From positions 4,588,001-4,652,000 of the forward strand of contig NZ_CP012996.1 of NCBI RefSeq assembly GCF_001412655.1: DNA of 64,000 bases. Reading direction: 5' to 3'. Position 1 is the first letter of the stretch; each line of letters begins with the position of its first letter. The notes beneath the pieces are model-generated. The model did not search any database. It was not told where the DNA came from and saw only the letters and a program-made list of their open reading frames with translations. The translations under genes and the position numbers were made by a program. Of this stretch, positions 26,027 to 34,363 are shown in pieces. This stretch comes from Pedobacter sp. PACM 27299. Lineage in GTDB: Bacteria > Bacteroidota > Bacteroidia > Sphingobacteriales > Sphingobacteriaceae.

Positions 26027-26028
26027 GG

Positions 26029-27921
26029 ATGAAAAGAATAATATTTATGGTCATAGTGGGTTTTACCAGCCTAAATTTGACCGCCCAGGGAGTTTACGAT
26101 GTGAGTAAAATTCCTGCAGCACTTTTAGAAAATGCACATTCTGTAGTTAGAAATGAGACGATGACCTATGAAGTAAAGAGTATAGGATCGGCCACAAGAC
26201 AGTTTAAAGTTGCCATCACTATTTTAAATGAAAGTGGAGAAGGTCGTTCAGACTTTAGCGAGTTTTACGATAATTTTTCCAGTATCTCTAATTTAAAAGC
26301 AACATTATACGATTCAAGAGGCCAGAAAGTTAAAGAGTACAGAAATACAGATTTTAAAGATCAAAGCGCTGTTTCTGATGGTTCGCTATATGAAGAAAGC
26401 AGAGTAAAATATTTGCATTTCAGACATACCAGTTTCCCCTATACCGTTGAATACAGTTATCAGATAGATTATAAAGGCTTGCTTTCCTATACTTCCTGGA
26501 TTGCGACAAATTCTTTTGGAATAGCCGTTGAAAAATCGGAATACACCTTTAAAATTCCTAAAGAACTCAGTTTTAAGTATCAGCATAGCAAAGGGCTAAA
26601 AACTGATTCTAGCCTGGTCAAAGACAAGATGGAATACAAATGGACCTGTATGGCGGCACCAGCATTGGAATATGAATTATTAAGCACTGGAATAAAAACG
26701 GTTACGCCTTGGGTTAGCCCTACCCCAAATCAATTCGAATATGACAATTCAAAAGCTAATATTGAGAATTGGAAAAATCTGGGCTCCTGGATATTTGAGC
26801 TGAGCAAAAATGGCCATACGCTTACAGGATCAGCAAAGATTAAAGTGCATCACATTATAAAAGATGCAGGATCTACAGCAGAAAAAATAAAATTATTGTA
26901 TCAATACCTACAGGAAAATACCAGATATGTAAGCGTTCAATTGGGCGTTGGCGGTTTTAGACCAATCTCAGCAGAAAAGGTATCTGCAGTTAATTATGGA
27001 GATTGCAAAGGACTCTCAAATTATATGAAAGCCCTATTGGAAGAAGCAGGAATCAAATCCAACCTAGTTGTGATTGGTAATGGGATGCCTTCTCTGGATC
27101 GTAAATTCGCAAGCATGAACCAAGCGAACCACATGATCCTTTGTGTGCCCCTGGGAAAAGATACTACCTGGTTGGAATGTACTAGTAGCTATACTCCGGT
27201 AGGCTATATTGGCAAAGGAAACTCCGGAAAAACGGTATTACTGGTAACGGAAGAAGGCGGAAAACTTGTAGAAACACCTGTACTTAAACCGGAAAGTAAT
27301 TACATGAAAAGCAGCTCCAAAGTACTACTGCATGAAGAAGGATCGGCAGAAATTCAGATAGACAGTAAATATGCTAATGCACAATATGAAGATCAGTTGA
27401 GCATGCTGTTGATGGAACCCGTAGAACAGCGTAAAAGGGTGATGAATTCCTTCTCCATACCAAATATGGAAATCAGCTCATTGAGTTATACCAGACCGGA
27501 TAAAAACCTACCCATGATCAACTCCAGTCTTCAACTAAAGAGTAGTCAGCTGATCACTAAAGGAGGAGATAAACTATTCCTGACCTTAAATTTATTAAAT
27601 AGGATAGAAAACACACTCACCGCTATAGAACATAGAAAAACACCTTTTGCGGTACCATATGGCTACATGGATGAAGATGAGGTCGTCTATACTATCCCTC
27701 AGGGATTCAAGATTGAGTTTGCGCCTAAAGATGTAGCTGTGGACTCTGAATTCGGAAAATATACGGCAACGGTGGTCATCAAAGATAACACACTGACTTA
27801 CCAGCGTAAGATCATCATCTCTAATAAAACCTATCCTGCCGAAAAATACAATGATTATGTGGCTTTTCGTAAAAAGCTGCATCAGGCAGATAAACAAAAA
27901 ATTGTCCTGGCTAAGCTATAG
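26029..27921 (+). CDS. DUF3857 protein with transglutaminase domain
   Basis: 630 residues, signal peptide ending LTAQ (residue 20). DUF3857 domain at about 45-240, then a transglutaminase-like core with VNYGDCKGLSNYMKALLEEA (Cys326), His368 in ANHMILCV and Glu383 in TWLECT where most members have Asp, then a C-terminal beta domain. Cys and His of the triad are present, so activity is possible, with the Asp-to-Glu change as a caveat. Natural substrate unknown; periplasmic or surface peptide cross-linking or cleavage is inferred from the fold. It is the second gene of a tandem pair and ends inside a terminator hairpin. Confidence 0.88.
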   Translation: MKRIIFMVIVGFTSLNLTAQGVYDVSKIPAALLENAHSVVRNETMTYEVKSIGSATRQFKVAITILNESGEGRSDFSEFYDNFSSISNLKATLYDSRGQKVKEYRNTDFKDQSAVSDGSLYEESRVKYLHFRHTSFPYTVEYSYQIDYKGLLSYTSWIATNSFGIAVEKSEYTFKIPKELSFKYQHSKGLKTDSSLVKDKMEYKWTCMAAPALEYELLSTGIKTVTPWVSPTPNQFEYDNSKANIENWKNLGSWIFELSKNGHTLTGSAKIKVHHIIKDAGSTAEKIKLLYQYLQENTRYVSVQLGVGGFRPISAEKVSAVNYGDCKGLSNYMKALLEEAGIKSNLVVIGNGMPSLDRKFASMNQANHMILCVPLGKDTTWLECTSSYTPVGYIGKGNSGKTVLLVTEEGGKLVETPVLKPESNYMKSSSKVLLHEEGSAEIQIDSKYANAQYEDQLSMLLMEPVEQRKRVMNSFSIPNMEISSLSYTRPDKNLPMINSSLQLKSSQLITKGGDKLFLTLNLLNRIENTLTAIEHRKTPFAVPYGYMDEDEVVYTIPQGFKIEFAPKDVAVDSEFGKYTATVVIKDNTLTYQRKIIISNKTYPAEKYNDYVAFRKKLHQADKQKIVLAKL

Positions 27922-27937
27922 CAGCCAGGACAATTTT
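27901..27937 (+). terminator. intrinsic terminator overlapping the stop codon
   Basis: Perfect 12-bp stem (27901-27912 with 27923-27934), 10-nt loop, then four T. The left arm is the last codons of the DUF3857 gene and the loop contains its TAG, so coding and termination overlap. Confidence 0.75.
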
Positions 27938-27951
27938 CATAAAAACGCTTT

Positions 27952-29226
27952 TTATTTCTTTCCTACAATGACTTTACTAAAGTCGGTTGTATTCAAATAT
28001 TGGTTGGCCAGTTGTTTTAAATCTTCTGGTGTGATCGTTTTCACTGTTTTGATATAGTTATCATAATAAGTGTAATCTAAGCCAGAGAAATATGCATTTT
28101 TAAACTTATCTGCATGAGAAAACGCATTTTCTAGACTGCCTAGCATAGAGCCTAACATGTAATTACGTACCAGATTCAATTCTTCTTCCGAAACCAGCTC
28201 TGATTTTAATAAATCAATCTCTTTTTCGATTTCAATCAGGGTGTTGTTACAAACCTCTGTCCCAACTTCCGTAGCAATAAAGAAATAACCAGCATCTTTC
28301 AAGGAAACAATTGCGGAGCCAATCCCATAAGTATAACCTTTATCCTCACGGATATTGGCCATTAAACGGGATCCGAAATACCCACCCAGCAAACAATTCA
28401 TCACTTGAAATCCAGGGAAATCTTTGTGTTTTCTGGTGATAGCCAATTTCCCCATACGGATGGCCGATTGGATCGCATCTGCCTTTTCAATCAGCAGTTC
28501 CTTCCCCGCTATCGGAGAAAAGTCGAATTTGTTGACTGCAGATGGCTCATTGTTGTTCCAGGTTTTTCCTAAAATATTATTCAAAAGATCAAACTCTGAT
28601 TGTTCAAACTTCCCAGCAATAAAGATAGTACAGTTTTCAGGTTTATAAGCAGCTTTGAAATAGCTAAGTAGATCTGCCTGCTGTATCGCTTCGTAATCTG
28701 CGGCTTCGATGTTTGAACCATAACTGGAATCTCCAAAGATAGCATGTGCAAAATGCTTTCTGGCTAAGAAATCATTCTTCTGCAAGCTTACTTGTAAAGA
28801 TTGTTTTTGATTCTGTACATAAATATCAAGTTCCTGCTGAGGAAAAACACTTTCGTTGAGGATAGATTGCAATATTGGCAATACCGCAGCCAGGTGTTTA
28901 TTCAAGGTATAAACTTTTACGCTCGACTGGTCTGCACCATATTCCGTTTGTAGAAAAGCACCATAATAATCTACCTTTTCAGCAATCTCTTTGGCCGTTA
29001 ATTTAGCCGTTCCGTTATTGATCAGGTGGCTCACGGTAACCGCTTGTAATGGTTTATTCTGGTCCCAGTTTACGTTTTCAAAGATAAACTCAATACGTAC
29101 CAGTTCCTGTTTACCAGCATTGATAGTAAATACAGGGATTCCATTATTTAGCTGCTGTTTTAGTGGCTGAATAAAATTTATTTCATCTACCTGTTTTGAT
29201 TCAGGCGCTAATGTACGATTAAGCAT
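27952..29226 (-). CDS. M16-family peptidase-like subunit without catalytic motif
   Basis: 424 residues of the M16B (pitrilysin/processing-peptidase) fold, but the zinc motif HXXEH is absent. The conserved C-terminal substrate-binding element is present: SRLMANIREDKGYTYGIGS (Arg/Tyr pair). This is the usual non-catalytic partner. It overlaps the catalytic subunit by 8 bp, so both are made together as a periplasmic or cytosolic heterodimer that degrades peptides. No signal peptide is visible, which points to the cytosol. Confidence 0.92.
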   Translation of the reverse strand: MLNRTLAPESKQVDEINFIQPLKQQLNNGIPVFTINAGKQELVRIEFIFENVNWDQNKPLQAVTVSHLINNGTAKLTAKEIAEKVDYYGAFLQTEYGADQSSVKVYTLNKHLAAVLPILQSILNESVFPQQELDIYVQNQKQSLQVSLQKNDFLARKHFAHAIFGDSSYGSNIEAADYEAIQQADLLSYFKAAYKPENCTIFIAGKFEQSEFDLLNNILGKTWNNNEPSAVNKFDFSPIAGKELLIEKADAIQSAIRMGKLAITRKHKDFPGFQVMNCLLGGYFGSRLMANIREDKGYTYGIGSAIVSLKDAGYFFIATEVGTEVCNNTLIEIEKEIDLLKSELVSEEELNLVRNYMLGSMLGSLENAFSHADKFKNAYFSGLDYTYYDNYIKTVKTITPEDLKQLANQYLNTTDFSKVIVGKK

Positions 29227-30463
29227 CTTGGGCAGTTAAATAGTATAAAATTGAAGACTGTTCTTTAACGAAGGTGCGTTTTGCCACCTCCAAAATACGC
29301 GATGAAGTCACTTCATGGTACCTGTCGATCTCTGTGTTCAGCATATTTGCATCCCCTAATAACTCATAATAAGCCAGGTTCATGGCCTTATCTAAAAGGC
29401 TCATTTCTGCGAATACGATGATAGACTCCGACTTGTTTTTCACTTTCGTGAGCTCGTCTACAGTCACTTCTTCGGTAGCAATGGCATTCAGTTCTTTCCA
29501 GATCGCCGCTTCTGCTGCTTCCATCGTCACCCCTTCTACCAATTTACCTTCAACAATGAATAGACCTTTGTCTATACTTCCGGTGAGGTAGGCATGAATA
29601 TCACTGAACAATTGCTGTTCTTTAAGCAGGCTATTGTATAATCTGGAAGATTGGCCCTGAGAAAGAATATCAGACATCAGGTCGTAAACCTGGTAGTCTT
29701 TATCCGCACGATCCGGCATTTGGAAAGCCATGTAAATTGCATTCAATGGCACTTCTGCAACCACTGTTTCCTCACGGGCAGCAGTTTGCTGTGGTTCTAC
29801 AGGAAGGTTTCTTTCAATTTGTTCCCCGGCAGGGATAGAAGCGAACCATTTTTCAGCCAATGCTTTCACTTCTTCAGTTTTCACATTTCCCCCAACCACC
29901 ATAATGGCATTCTTCGGGTGGTAATGTTTCTTGAAAAATGCTTTTACATCTTCCATTTTAGCATCTTCAATCTGCTTTAAATCTTGTCCGATAGTTGCCC
30001 AGCGGTAAGGATGTGCTTTATAAGCAAGCGGTCTCAGCTTCAACCAAACATCACCGTAAGGTTGGTTCAGGTATCTTTGTTTGAACTCTTCACAAACCAC
30101 ATTACGCTGTGTTTCCAGACTTTTCTCTGAAAAAGCAAGGCTCAGCATGCGGTCACTTTCCAACCAAAAAGCCGTTTCCAGATTGGTAGCCGGTAAAGTG
30201 ATGTAATAGTTGGTGATGTCATTGCTCGTAAAAGCATTGTTTTCACCGCCTACTCTTTGTAAAGGCTCATCATAGCTCGGAATATTTACAGAACCACCAA
30301 ACATCAGGTGTTCAAATAAATGAGCAAAGCCGGTTTTATCTTGTTCTTCGTCTCTTGCACCAACGTCATATAGAATGTTTAACACCGCCATAGGCGTTGT
30401 ATCATCTTCGTGTACCAGGACACGCAATCCATTGGCCAATGTAAAACGGTTAAAATCTACCAT
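29219..30463 (-). CDS. M16-family zinc peptidase, catalytic subunit
   Basis: 414 residues from the ATG giving MVDFNRFTLANGLRVLVHED. The zinc motif HLFEH is at 48-52 (GFAHLFEHLMFGG), with Glu125/Glu126 in VVCEEFKQR as third ligand. It cleaves oligopeptides as a clam-shaped dimer with the downstream M16-like subunit. The longer frame to 30502 is ruled out by a promoter element at 30490-30483. Its 3' end overlaps the partner gene by 8 bp. No signal peptide. Confidence 0.94.
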   Translation of the reverse strand: MVDFNRFTLANGLRVLVHEDDTTPMAVLNILYDVGARDEEQDKTGFAHLFEHLMFGGSVNIPSYDEPLQRVGGENNAFTSNDITNYYITLPATNLETAFWLESDRMLSLAFSEKSLETQRNVVCEEFKQRYLNQPYGDVWLKLRPLAYKAHPYRWATIGQDLKQIEDAKMEDVKAFFKKHYHPKNAIMVVGGNVKTEEVKALAEKWFASIPAGEQIERNLPVEPQQTAAREETVVAEVPLNAIYMAFQMPDRADKDYQVYDLMSDILSQGQSSRLYNSLLKEQQLFSDIHAYLTGSIDKGLFIVEGKLVEGVTMEAAEAAIWKELNAIATEEVTVDELTKVKNKSESIIVFAEMSLLDKAMNLAYYELLGDANMLNTEIDRYHEVTSSRILEVAKRTFVKEQSSILYYLTAQDA

Positions 30464-30482
30464 ATGTATATAAATAATCTGG

Positions 30483-30490
30483 CAAAGATA
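30483..30490 (-). promoter_or_regulatory. -7 element of the M16 operon
   Basis: Minus-strand TATCTTTG matches TAnnTTTG. It would start transcription about 12-15 nt before the ATG at 30463. No clear -33 box. Confidence 0.4.
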
Positions 30491-30549
30491 AGCATAAAGC
30501 AAAAGGGAAATGTGATAATAATGTGAAATAAAAAGAAAGGAACTTATGG

Positions 30550-30557
30550 TATATTTG
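30550..30557 (+). promoter_or_regulatory. -7 element of mqnC, possibly leaderless
   Basis: TATATTTG matches TAnnTTTG and ends only 4 bp before the ATG at 30562. Transcription would start at or next to the start codon, so the mRNA would be leaderless or nearly so. No -33 box is visible. Confidence 0.4.
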
Positions 30558-30561
30558 CAGT

Positions 30562-31686
30562 ATGAATACAGCCGAATTATTGCATAGGGCGCTAAAATTC
30601 GACTTTCTTACACAAGAAGAAGGCGTTTTTCTGTATCACCATGCGTCAACTGCCGAACTGGCCTATGTGGCCAATGAACTGAGGAAAAAACAAGTACCTA
30701 GCGGGAAAGTCACCTGGCAGATAGACCGAAATGTAAATACTACCAATGTATGTATTGCGAACTGTAAGTTCTGTAACTTTTTTAGAAGACCAGGACATGA
30801 CGAAAGCTATATCACTGACATTGAAACTTATAAAGTTAAAATTGAAGAGACTTTCAGATTGGGCGGAGATCAGTTACTGTTGCAGGGTGGCCACCATCCA
30901 GACCTCGGACTGAAATTCTATGCTGATCTGTTTAGAAAGTTAAAAGAATTATATCCTGACCTGAAGCTCCATGCTTTAGGTCCGCCAGAAATTGCCCATG
31001 TGGCTAAACTGGAAGGAATTTCACATACCGAAGTTTTGAGTGCTTTAAAAGCAGCAGGAATGGATTCTTTGCCTGGTGCAGGTGCAGAAATCCTGAACGA
31101 TCGCGTGAGAAGGCTGATCTCCAAAGGTAAATGCGGTGGAAAAGAATGGTTAGATGTGATGCGTGCAGCACATCAACTAGACATCACCACCTCAGCTACC
31201 ATGATGTTTGGTCATGTGGAAACCATTGAAGAACGCTTTGAACACCTTGTGTGGATCAGAGAAGTGCAGAGCGAAAAACCGGCAGATGCCAAAGGTTTCC
31301 TTGCTTTTATCCCATGGCCTTTCCAGGATGACGGCACATTATTGAAGAGATTAAGGGGCATCAGCAATAATGTTTCTGGAGATGAGTACATCAGAATGCT
31401 TGCGCTGAGCAGAATTATGTTGCCTAATGTTAAAAATATTCAGGCTTCCTGGCTTACGGTAGGTAAAAATGTAGCTGAACTATGTTTACATGCAGGTGCT
31501 AATGATTTTGGATCGATTATGATTGAGGAAAATGTGGTTTCTGCCGCTGGTGCACCACACCGTTTTACAGCGAAAGGAATTCAGGATGCGATCAGAGAAG
31601 CTGGTTTCGAGCCTCAGCTTCGTGGTCAGCAGTATAATTACCGTGACCTTCCAGAACATTTGGAAGAACAAGTTATCAATTACTAA
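30562..31686 (+). CDS. mqnC: cyclic dehypoxanthinyl futalosine synthase
   Basis: 374 residues. Radical SAM enzyme of the futalosine menaquinone pathway: it closes dehypoxanthinyl futalosine into the cyclic form. The [4Fe-4S] motif CIANCKFC (Cys64, Cys68, Cys71) follows TWQIDRNVNTTNV, and the rest carries the family blocks LLLQGGHHPDLGL, LHALGPPEIAH, DSLPGAGAEIL and MMFGHVETIEER. Length matches. MqnE is the closest alternative, but the GGHHPDLGL and PPEI blocks favour MqnC. It stands alone here; other mqn genes are not in the window. Menaquinone is the respiratory quinone expected in this phylum. Confidence 0.93.
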   Translation: MNTAELLHRALKFDFLTQEEGVFLYHHASTAELAYVANELRKKQVPSGKVTWQIDRNVNTTNVCIANCKFCNFFRRPGHDESYITDIETYKVKIEETFRLGGDQLLLQGGHHPDLGLKFYADLFRKLKELYPDLKLHALGPPEIAHVAKLEGISHTEVLSALKAAGMDSLPGAGAEILNDRVRRLISKGKCGGKEWLDVMRAAHQLDITTSATMMFGHVETIEERFEHLVWIREVQSEKPADAKGFLAFIPWPFQDDGTLLKRLRGISNNVSGDEYIRMLALSRIMLPNVKNIQASWLTVGKNVAELCLHAGANDFGSIMIEENVVSAAGAPHRFTAKGIQDAIREAGFEPQLRGQQYNYRDLPEHLEEQVINY

Positions 31687-31710
31687 AGAACAGGTGATTA
31701 AAAGGTAAAG

Positions 31711-31740
31711 AAAAAAGGGAAGGAGCACTCGCTCCTCCCC
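31711..31740 (-). terminator. intrinsic terminator of the ferritin-like operon
   Basis: On the minus strand a GC-rich stem (one A-C mismatch; AGGAGC/GCTCCT core, 4-nt loop) is followed by six T. It lies 32 bp after the stop of the gene ending at 31773. Confidence 0.8.
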
Positions 31741-31772
31741 CCATCTTAAACCTAAACAAATCCCTATGTTAT

Positions 31773-32618
31773 TTAAGAAACCCCAAATAGCTTCACAATA
31801 TCTAATACTTGCTGTGTAGTTAATGGCTCATCAAATGATTCTGAAGCGGCATTCGCAGTCACTGCAGTTCCATTAATTCCAGTAATCGTAATTCCTGCCT
31901 GGATCACATTTTCTTCTCCTGCATATACCGCTGCTGCATTTGCAACACCGCTATCATTACCACCGGTAATCCATGGTTTAATAGAAAAGCCATTCTGTGC
32001 ACGCATGTAACGGATTTTCGCAGCATGACGCGCTTCAACTGAGTGAATATTCAATGCTGCTTCGAGCACGCCACCCTGCCCCACTAATGCTGGAGCCTGA
32101 CCTTTATAGGCACGAACTCCAGTATCTTCCAATGCCTGAGCAACGGCAAGAAAAATACCATAATTACCTGTTGCAAATGGATTTGGGAAAGCACCGCTTG
32201 CAGTCCAGTCATAGCTAGGTTTAGCAGTAACTGCATCTGAACCAATCACTCCTTTTAAAAAATTAACGTGTGAAGTTTCATGTGCAGAAATGATCCCAAT
32301 AGCTGCTTTATCCAAAGTTGCCTGTGTAGATCCTGAGAAATCCGCACCACCAGTGGTTTTCAATGCCTGAGTATAAAAAGCGGCTTCAAAATGCTCCAGC
32401 GTTAAAGCAAATTGCAATACTGCTTTGACATTAGCAGGTAATGTACTTTGTCCGTATGCTTTGTTAAACATTGAGCCTAGTGCCAATGGTACTGCAGCCA
32501 GACTTATTTTTTTTCCTACATTGAAAAACTCTTTCATTGCAGTTCTACGTGGACTAAAGCGTTCATACACTTCTCCATCTACTTTTTCAATTTCTTCTAA
32601 TATATCGACGATATTCAT
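31773..32618 (-). CDS. exported ferritin-like domain protein
   Basis: 281 residues. The N-terminus has Arg24-Arg25 (SPRRTAMKEFF) before a hydrophobic stretch (38-55) ending AYGQ, so Tat-type export is likely. The four-helix bundle carries candidate diiron ligands Glu75 (LEHFEAAFY), Glu114/His117 (AHETSH), Glu164 (ALEDTG) and Glu195/His198 (VEARH). Such ferritin-like_2 proteins include desiccation-related ones; oxidase or iron-binding activity is inferred. It follows by 17 bp the related gene at 32636, so both form a pair with the same fold. The C-terminal 70 residues (after 210) are extra. Confidence 0.9.
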   Translation of the reverse strand: MNIVDILEEIEKVDGEVYERFSPRRTAMKEFFNVGKKISLAAVPLALGSMFNKAYGQSTLPANVKAVLQFALTLEHFEAAFYTQALKTTGGADFSGSTQATLDKAAIGIISAHETSHVNFLKGVIGSDAVTAKPSYDWTASGAFPNPFATGNYGIFLAVAQALEDTGVRAYKGQAPALVGQGGVLEAALNIHSVEARHAAKIRYMRAQNGFSIKPWITGGNDSGVANAAAVYAGEENVIQAGITITGINGTAVTANAASESFDEPLTTQQVLDIVKLFGVS

Positions 32619-32635
32619 GATGTTTCAGGTTAAGG

Positions 32636-33352
32636 CTATAAATTAATCACGTTGATTTTTGTTTTGACGAATCCACCAGCAATAGCCAGTACTGCTTTTG
32701 GGTCACGGGAGGTCTCTAATCCGTTTACGGCATCCACTACTTCTACGTTAGAGAAGGAGTTCGGTGAAATCAGCTCTCTGATATAAGCCGCATGACGCGC
32801 TTCTACAGAAACGATTTTTCCAGCCAAGGTCAGATAAGTTGTACTTTTCAGTAATTTTCCTGCGCCATTATAAGCGGAAACGCCTAAATCTTCGAAAGCT
32901 TTTGCAGTCCCCAATACACTGGTTCTATCGGCGAAATTGATTTTTGAAAAATCAACTTCCAGTCCTGCGATGGCGGATGTACCCAGTGCATTTTTGAAAA
33001 ATTCCCGGTGGGCAATTTCATGAAACTGTATATCTTTAAAGTAAGCCAGCTCTGCTGCGCTGATATTAGCATACGGAGTGGCAGCTACCTGAATATAAAA
33101 TGCAGCCTCTAATTGCTCCAGGGCATAAGCATAATTTAAGACCCCGAAATCGTCTTTAAAATCAAGGGTAACTCCCCCCATACTTCCACCATTATCAATG
33201 ATGTTTTTATCTTTTTTACATCCGGCAGCGATCAAAGCGATGCCTGCTGCGCCTGCACCTGCAAATTGCAGAAATGAACGGCGTTGCAATGGAGCGGTAA
33301 GAATACTGCGTTCCTCTTGCAGCACTTCTTTTTCATCGTGTAAGTTTTTCAT
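32636..33352 (-). CDS. Tat-exported ferritin-like lipoprotein
   Basis: 238 residues. A twin-arginine motif RRSFLQF (24-30) precedes a hydrophobic stretch with a lipobox IAAGC (Cys45) and Lys-Lys, so it should be folded first, exported by Tat and lipidated. Candidate diiron ligands: Glu79/Glu82, Glu112/His115, Glu154, Glu184/His187 (VEARH). It is the first gene of a two-gene unit with the paralogue at 31773 and is divergent from the LytTR response regulator. Export of a cofactor-loaded protein fits a metal centre; the physiological role is unknown. Confidence 0.9.
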   Translation of the reverse strand: MKNLHDEKEVLQEERSILTAPLQRRSFLQFAGAGAAGIALIAAGCKKDKNIIDNGGSMGGVTLDFKDDFGVLNYAYALEQLEAAFYIQVAATPYANISAAELAYFKDIQFHEIAHREFFKNALGTSAIAGLEVDFSKINFADRTSVLGTAKAFEDLGVSAYNGAGKLLKSTTYLTLAGKIVSVEARHAAYIRELISPNSFSNVEVVDAVNGLETSRDPKAVLAIAGGFVKTKINVINL

Positions 33353-33580
33353 AGTTGTAGCTTTGAGTTAAAAAATCATGGTTTTGCATCTGCAAATCAT
33401 AATTCAAGTTTTTAGTTCAAAAGTTTATGAAACTTACCTGCGCAGGTTTAGTTTTCTAAAATTTCTTAGGTTTTATAGAGGCACTTACGGCAGAAATGAG
33501 TGCTTGGTTTTCAGACTAGTCAAAAAATATTCTTACATCCCTCATTTTTTTAATAAATTGACCCTATAAACCCCATAGAA

Positions 33581-34363
33581 GTGCTAAATACGATTATTGT
33601 TGACGATGAAGAATTTGCCCGGTCCTCTCTTTATTTCCTACTTCAGGAGAATTGCGAGAACATTCATATTTCCGGAATTGCAAAATCTGTAGCAGAGGCA
33701 AGGCTGCTATTGAGCAATCACCAGATCGATCTGATCTTTCTGGACATTGCTATGCCCGGTGAAAATGGATTTGAACTGATCCCTCAGGCACAGCAGTACA
33801 ATTCACATGTAATCTTTACGACTGCGTTTGATCAATATGCGCTGAGGGCTATCAAAGCCAATGCATTGGATTACCTGTTAAAACCTATTGATATCGATGA
33901 GCTCAAGCTCGCTGTAGAAAAAGCAGGAAAATACATCTCCCTGAATAAAAAAGAATACAACAGGAATGAAAGCTTACAAAACCTGGCTGCGAATCTTTCA
34001 GACCGCTCTGAAATCCGAAAAATCAGTCTGCCCAATGGCCAGGGCTATTCTTTAATAGACATCAACGATATTATTCACATTGAAGCAGACAGTAATTACT
34101 CTGTTTTTCATCTGTCTAATAAAGAAAAAATCACCGTTTCCAAGGTCTTAAAAGAATATGAAGAAATTCTTCCTGAGCAGCAATTCGTGCGCATCCATAA
34201 ATCAAGTATTGTAAACTTGAACTACTTAAAGGAATACAATTCGAAAAATGGTGTCGAAGTGCTTTTAAAAAATGGCGAAAAGATTGCCGTTTCCAGAAGA
34301 CGTGCCAGTGATTTTGCGGAAAAAGTTAAATCCTATATCCGAATTGAAAGTGATAAATCCTAA
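33581..34363 (+). CDS. LytTR-type response regulator
   Basis: 260 residues from a GTG start. Receiver domain (1-120) with VDDEE acidic pair, phosphoacceptor Asp55 in LIFLDIAMPG, Thr in FTTAF and Lys in LLKPID. A LytTR DNA-binding domain (about 148-250) follows with IHIEADSNYSVFHL and RIHKSSIVNLNYLKEY. It is phosphorylated by the histidine kinase encoded next, whose start overlaps by 14 bp. It is divergent from the ferritin-like pair, which could be its target. Binding sites are not identified. Confidence 0.93.
   Translation: MLNTIIVDDEEFARSSLYFLLQENCENIHISGIAKSVAEARLLLSNHQIDLIFLDIAMPGENGFELIPQAQQYNSHVIFTTAFDQYALRAIKANALDYLLKPIDIDELKLAVEKAGKYISLNKKEYNRNESLQNLAANLSDRSEIRKISLPNGQGYSLIDINDIIHIEADSNYSVFHLSNKEKITVSKVLKEYEEILPEQQFVRIHKSSIVNLNYLKEYNSKNGVEVLLKNGEKIAVSRRRASDFAEKVKSYIRIESDKS

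Noticed and set aside
33378..33569. 63-residue plus-strand frame before the LytTR gene
   Set aside because: Basic, AT-driven composition and location in the divergent promoter region; no support.
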